33,644 bases of DNA from Candidatus Thorarchaeota archaeon (GTDB taxonomy: Archaea; Asgardarchaeota; Thorarchaeia; Thorarchaeales; Thorarchaeaceae), in the NCBI GenBank assembly GCA_016841005.1, contig JAEORG010000355.1:1-33644 (forward strand), given 5' to 3'. Below are positions 32,162-33,644 of the stretch, piece by piece. The position numbers were made by a program, and so were the translations under genes. The notes beneath the pieces are model-generated. The model saw only the letters and a program-made list of their open reading frames with translations, had not been told where the DNA came from and ran no database searches. The stretch's first letter is position 1. Each line of letters begins with the position of its first letter.

Positions 32162-33644
32162 ATGAAGAATAAGCACGCATCAGTGTTTTTCATGTTACTG
32201 TTTTTGGGAACCCTTTTTGTAGCCCCAACAGCTGTGACACTAATATCTCACTCTGAGAATAGAATTCAGAGTGACGTAATATCTGATTCCAATGACTATC
32301 ATCCGTCAGCCATTAATGTTGCAGATGATAGCCTCAACGTTTTGAAGCGAAACTGGGATTTTGAGGAAGCAGACAGTTTTGGTGGACCTGATGGTTGGGA
32401 CTATTACCAAACTACTTGGTCTAGATCCAATGATTCGTATCAAGATTTTGTATATAGTGGTTCATACTCTGGTCGGATTCAAGCGCAAGGTTCAGAGTTA
32501 TCTGACAGTTATTCGTACTTGTCTCAATACCCTGGAGATCTTTCAGCGAATATTGATGAAGATCTCACACTTGAATTCCAGTGGTATACAGCTTCTATTC
32601 CTGATATTTTAGTAGGAGGTGTCTGTTACTTCGCAGTCCAATTCTATAACGGAACTACTTACAATCTTAATTATTATTTAGCAGCAGGTAATTCCTATGG
32701 CTCAAATTCATCGACCACAACGAGGTATCTACTGAATGACTCCCTGTTACAATGGAATCAATTCAGTCAAAATCTCTTGGATGATTTTAACGCGAGACCT
32801 GGATGGGTTGCCTCTAGCAATCTCTATGTTACTCAATTGCAGTTTCAAATATATTCCCAGACAAACTCACCAGGAATTACGGAGGCTATTATTGATGATA
32901 TATCCCTAACTAATAACACTGCATATGATTATCTACAATCAAGAAATGGGAACTTTGAAGATGGTGATGGTGGATATTGGGGCTGGAGCGGTCAGAGCGA
33001 TGAAGGCTATATTTCCCTTTCGAGTGATTGCATCCATAATGCGAAGGCTCTCAATCTTACTGCTTCTTCTACAGTAGATTGGTCGTATAGTAATGCATGG
33101 ATTCGGCAGGAGTTGGGTAATCCAGTGGGAATAACGCCGTACGCCCCGGATATCTTGCTTCTTGATTTTGACTGGAAATATCAGGACACCTATAATGGAC
33201 AGAGTCAGTCCAGCTATATATCAATCTACTTTAGCAATGACACTTATTATTCTTCGATGACCTATTACTTAGGTAACAATATGAATCAGAGTGTAGGAGG
33301 TAATTCTACAGGACCAACCTATTCATATTACTATGTAAAAGCTCCTGGGTTTGGTTCTAGAGGAGAATGGAATCACTTCCACTTGGATCTGTATGATCTT
33401 GCAAGTGATCTTGGTTTGGTAGATATAGGTGTGTATAGTTATGAGCTCTATTCTACTACAAATGGATATTCAAATGCGACAGCTGAAATTCTAATTGATT
33501 CTCTTCGTGTCATATCCTATCCAACTGGCGATCCAGGATTTGAAATGGAATCAGATGGAAGGTCAACACCATATGAAATTCCAGGATGGGGCAATTTTGG
33601 TGCTCAGTCTGCTTTCAATCATACACATGATTCCCACAGCGGCA
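32162..33644 (+). CDS. Large secreted modular protein, 5' part (runs off the window)
   Basis: The frame from ATG 32162 (GGGAG 8 bases upstream) stays open for 494 codons to the window edge, so the 3' end is missing. It opens with a signal peptide (KNKHASVFFMLLFLGTLFV, cut after ~25). It then has at least three copies of a beta-rich module of ~195 residues, with starts at residues ~64 (NWDFEEADSFGGPDGW), ~262 (NGNFEDGDGGYWGW) and ~457 (DPGFEMESDGRSTP). Each opens with an Asn/Asp-x-x-FE motif and reaches a GW shortly after, and the complete copies end in a strand before IDD/IDS. This is the style of carbohydrate-binding jelly-roll modules, but the resemblance is by eye. N-x-S/T sites are frequent. 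It is probably a surface or secreted binding protein. Confidence 0.85.
   Translation, partial: MKNKHASVFFMLLFLGTLFVAPTAVTLISHSENRIQSDVISDSNDYHPSAINVADDSLNVLKRNWDFEEADSFGGPDGWDYYQTTWSRSNDSYQDFVYSGSYSGRIQAQGSELSDSYSYLSQYPGDLSANIDEDLTLEFQWYTASIPDILVGGVCYFAVQFYNGTTYNLNYYLAAGNSYGSNSSTTTRYLLNDSLLQWNQFSQNLLDDFNARPGWVASSNLYVTQLQFQIYSQTNSPGITEAIIDDISLTNNTAYDYLQSRNGNFEDGDGGYWGWSGQSDEGYISLSSDCIHNAKALNLTASSTVDWSYSNAWIRQELGNPVGITPYAPDILLLDFDWKYQDTYNGQSQSSYISIYFSNDTYYSSMTYYLGNNMNQSVGGNSTGPTYSYYYVKAPGFGSRGEWNHFHLDLYDLASDLGLVDIGVYSYELYSTTNGYSNATAEILIDSLRVISYPTGDPGFEMESDGRSTPYEIPGWGNFGAQSAFNHTHDSHSG

Noticed and set aside
1..33644. CRISPR arrays, insertion sequences, integrase or attachment sites.
   Set aside because: No evenly spaced direct repeats, no transposase or integrase motifs, and no long terminal repeats were seen on either strand.

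Overview
The window reads as a 33.6 kb piece of an archaeal chromosome of about 40% GC, most likely an Asgard archaeon close to Thorarchaeia. The assignment is an inference. It rests on a stand-alone Ras/Rab-like small GTPase with all five G motifs, AT-rich TATA-type promoters, GGAGG/GGTG ribosome binding sites with frequent GTG and TTG starts, winged-helix regulators, and several secreted or membrane-anchored proteins with Thr-rich or C-terminal anchors. No rRNA, tRNA, CRISPR array, transposase or phage gene was seen, so this is chromosomal coding DNA at about 90% density. The longest gaps between genes are about 245 and 234 bases.

Layout. 1-326: 3' end of an M20 metallopeptidase. 370-3566 (-): two overlapping DUF4140/DUF4139 (MuiA-family) paralogues. 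3667-3873: a small basic protein. 3882-7000: a cell-surface protein with two DUF2341 units and a one-helix exported protein. 7264-9087: an oligopeptide-type ABC substrate-binding protein whose halves are in inverted order, as in a circular permutation. 9148-10482: two divergent HTH regulators sharing a palindrome-rich promoter region. 10563-12500: a QueG-like double 4Fe-4S protein, a small membrane protein, a cupin and a rubredoxin. 12632-15093: a polytopic protein with an acidic tail, a thioredoxin-like protein and the small GTPase. 15136-19423: the TldE/TldD protease pair and an M48 protease with an EF-hand-like loop. 19425-21780: a 14-helix MFS exporter and an FdhD homologue that lacks the family's CxxC. 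21989-26931: a VIT-vWA surface protein and a large FtsX/MacB-type permease. 27012-29779 (-): a three-gene ABC-2 exporter operon. 30014-32005: an EamA/DMT transporter and a cytoplasmic HtrA protease. 32162 to the end: the start of a large secreted protein built from modules of about 195 residues.

Three themes recur. One is the cell surface: DUF2341, VIT-vWA, the modular protein at the right end, the anchored binding protein, FtsX and ABC-2 permeases. A second is proteolysis and protein quality control: M20, TldD/E, M48, HtrA. A third is small redox proteins: rubredoxin, thioredoxin-like, QueG-like. The clearest operons are the MuiA pair, tldD-tldE and the DrrA-like ATPase with its two permeases, each joined by 0-4 base junctions. 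The most unusual items are the permuted binding protein, the operator-like palindromes around 9625-9717, the folded element at 29838-29892, the EF-hand M48 protease, the CxxC-less FdhD and the modular surface protein. I found no clear multi-gene system of a wholly new kind.
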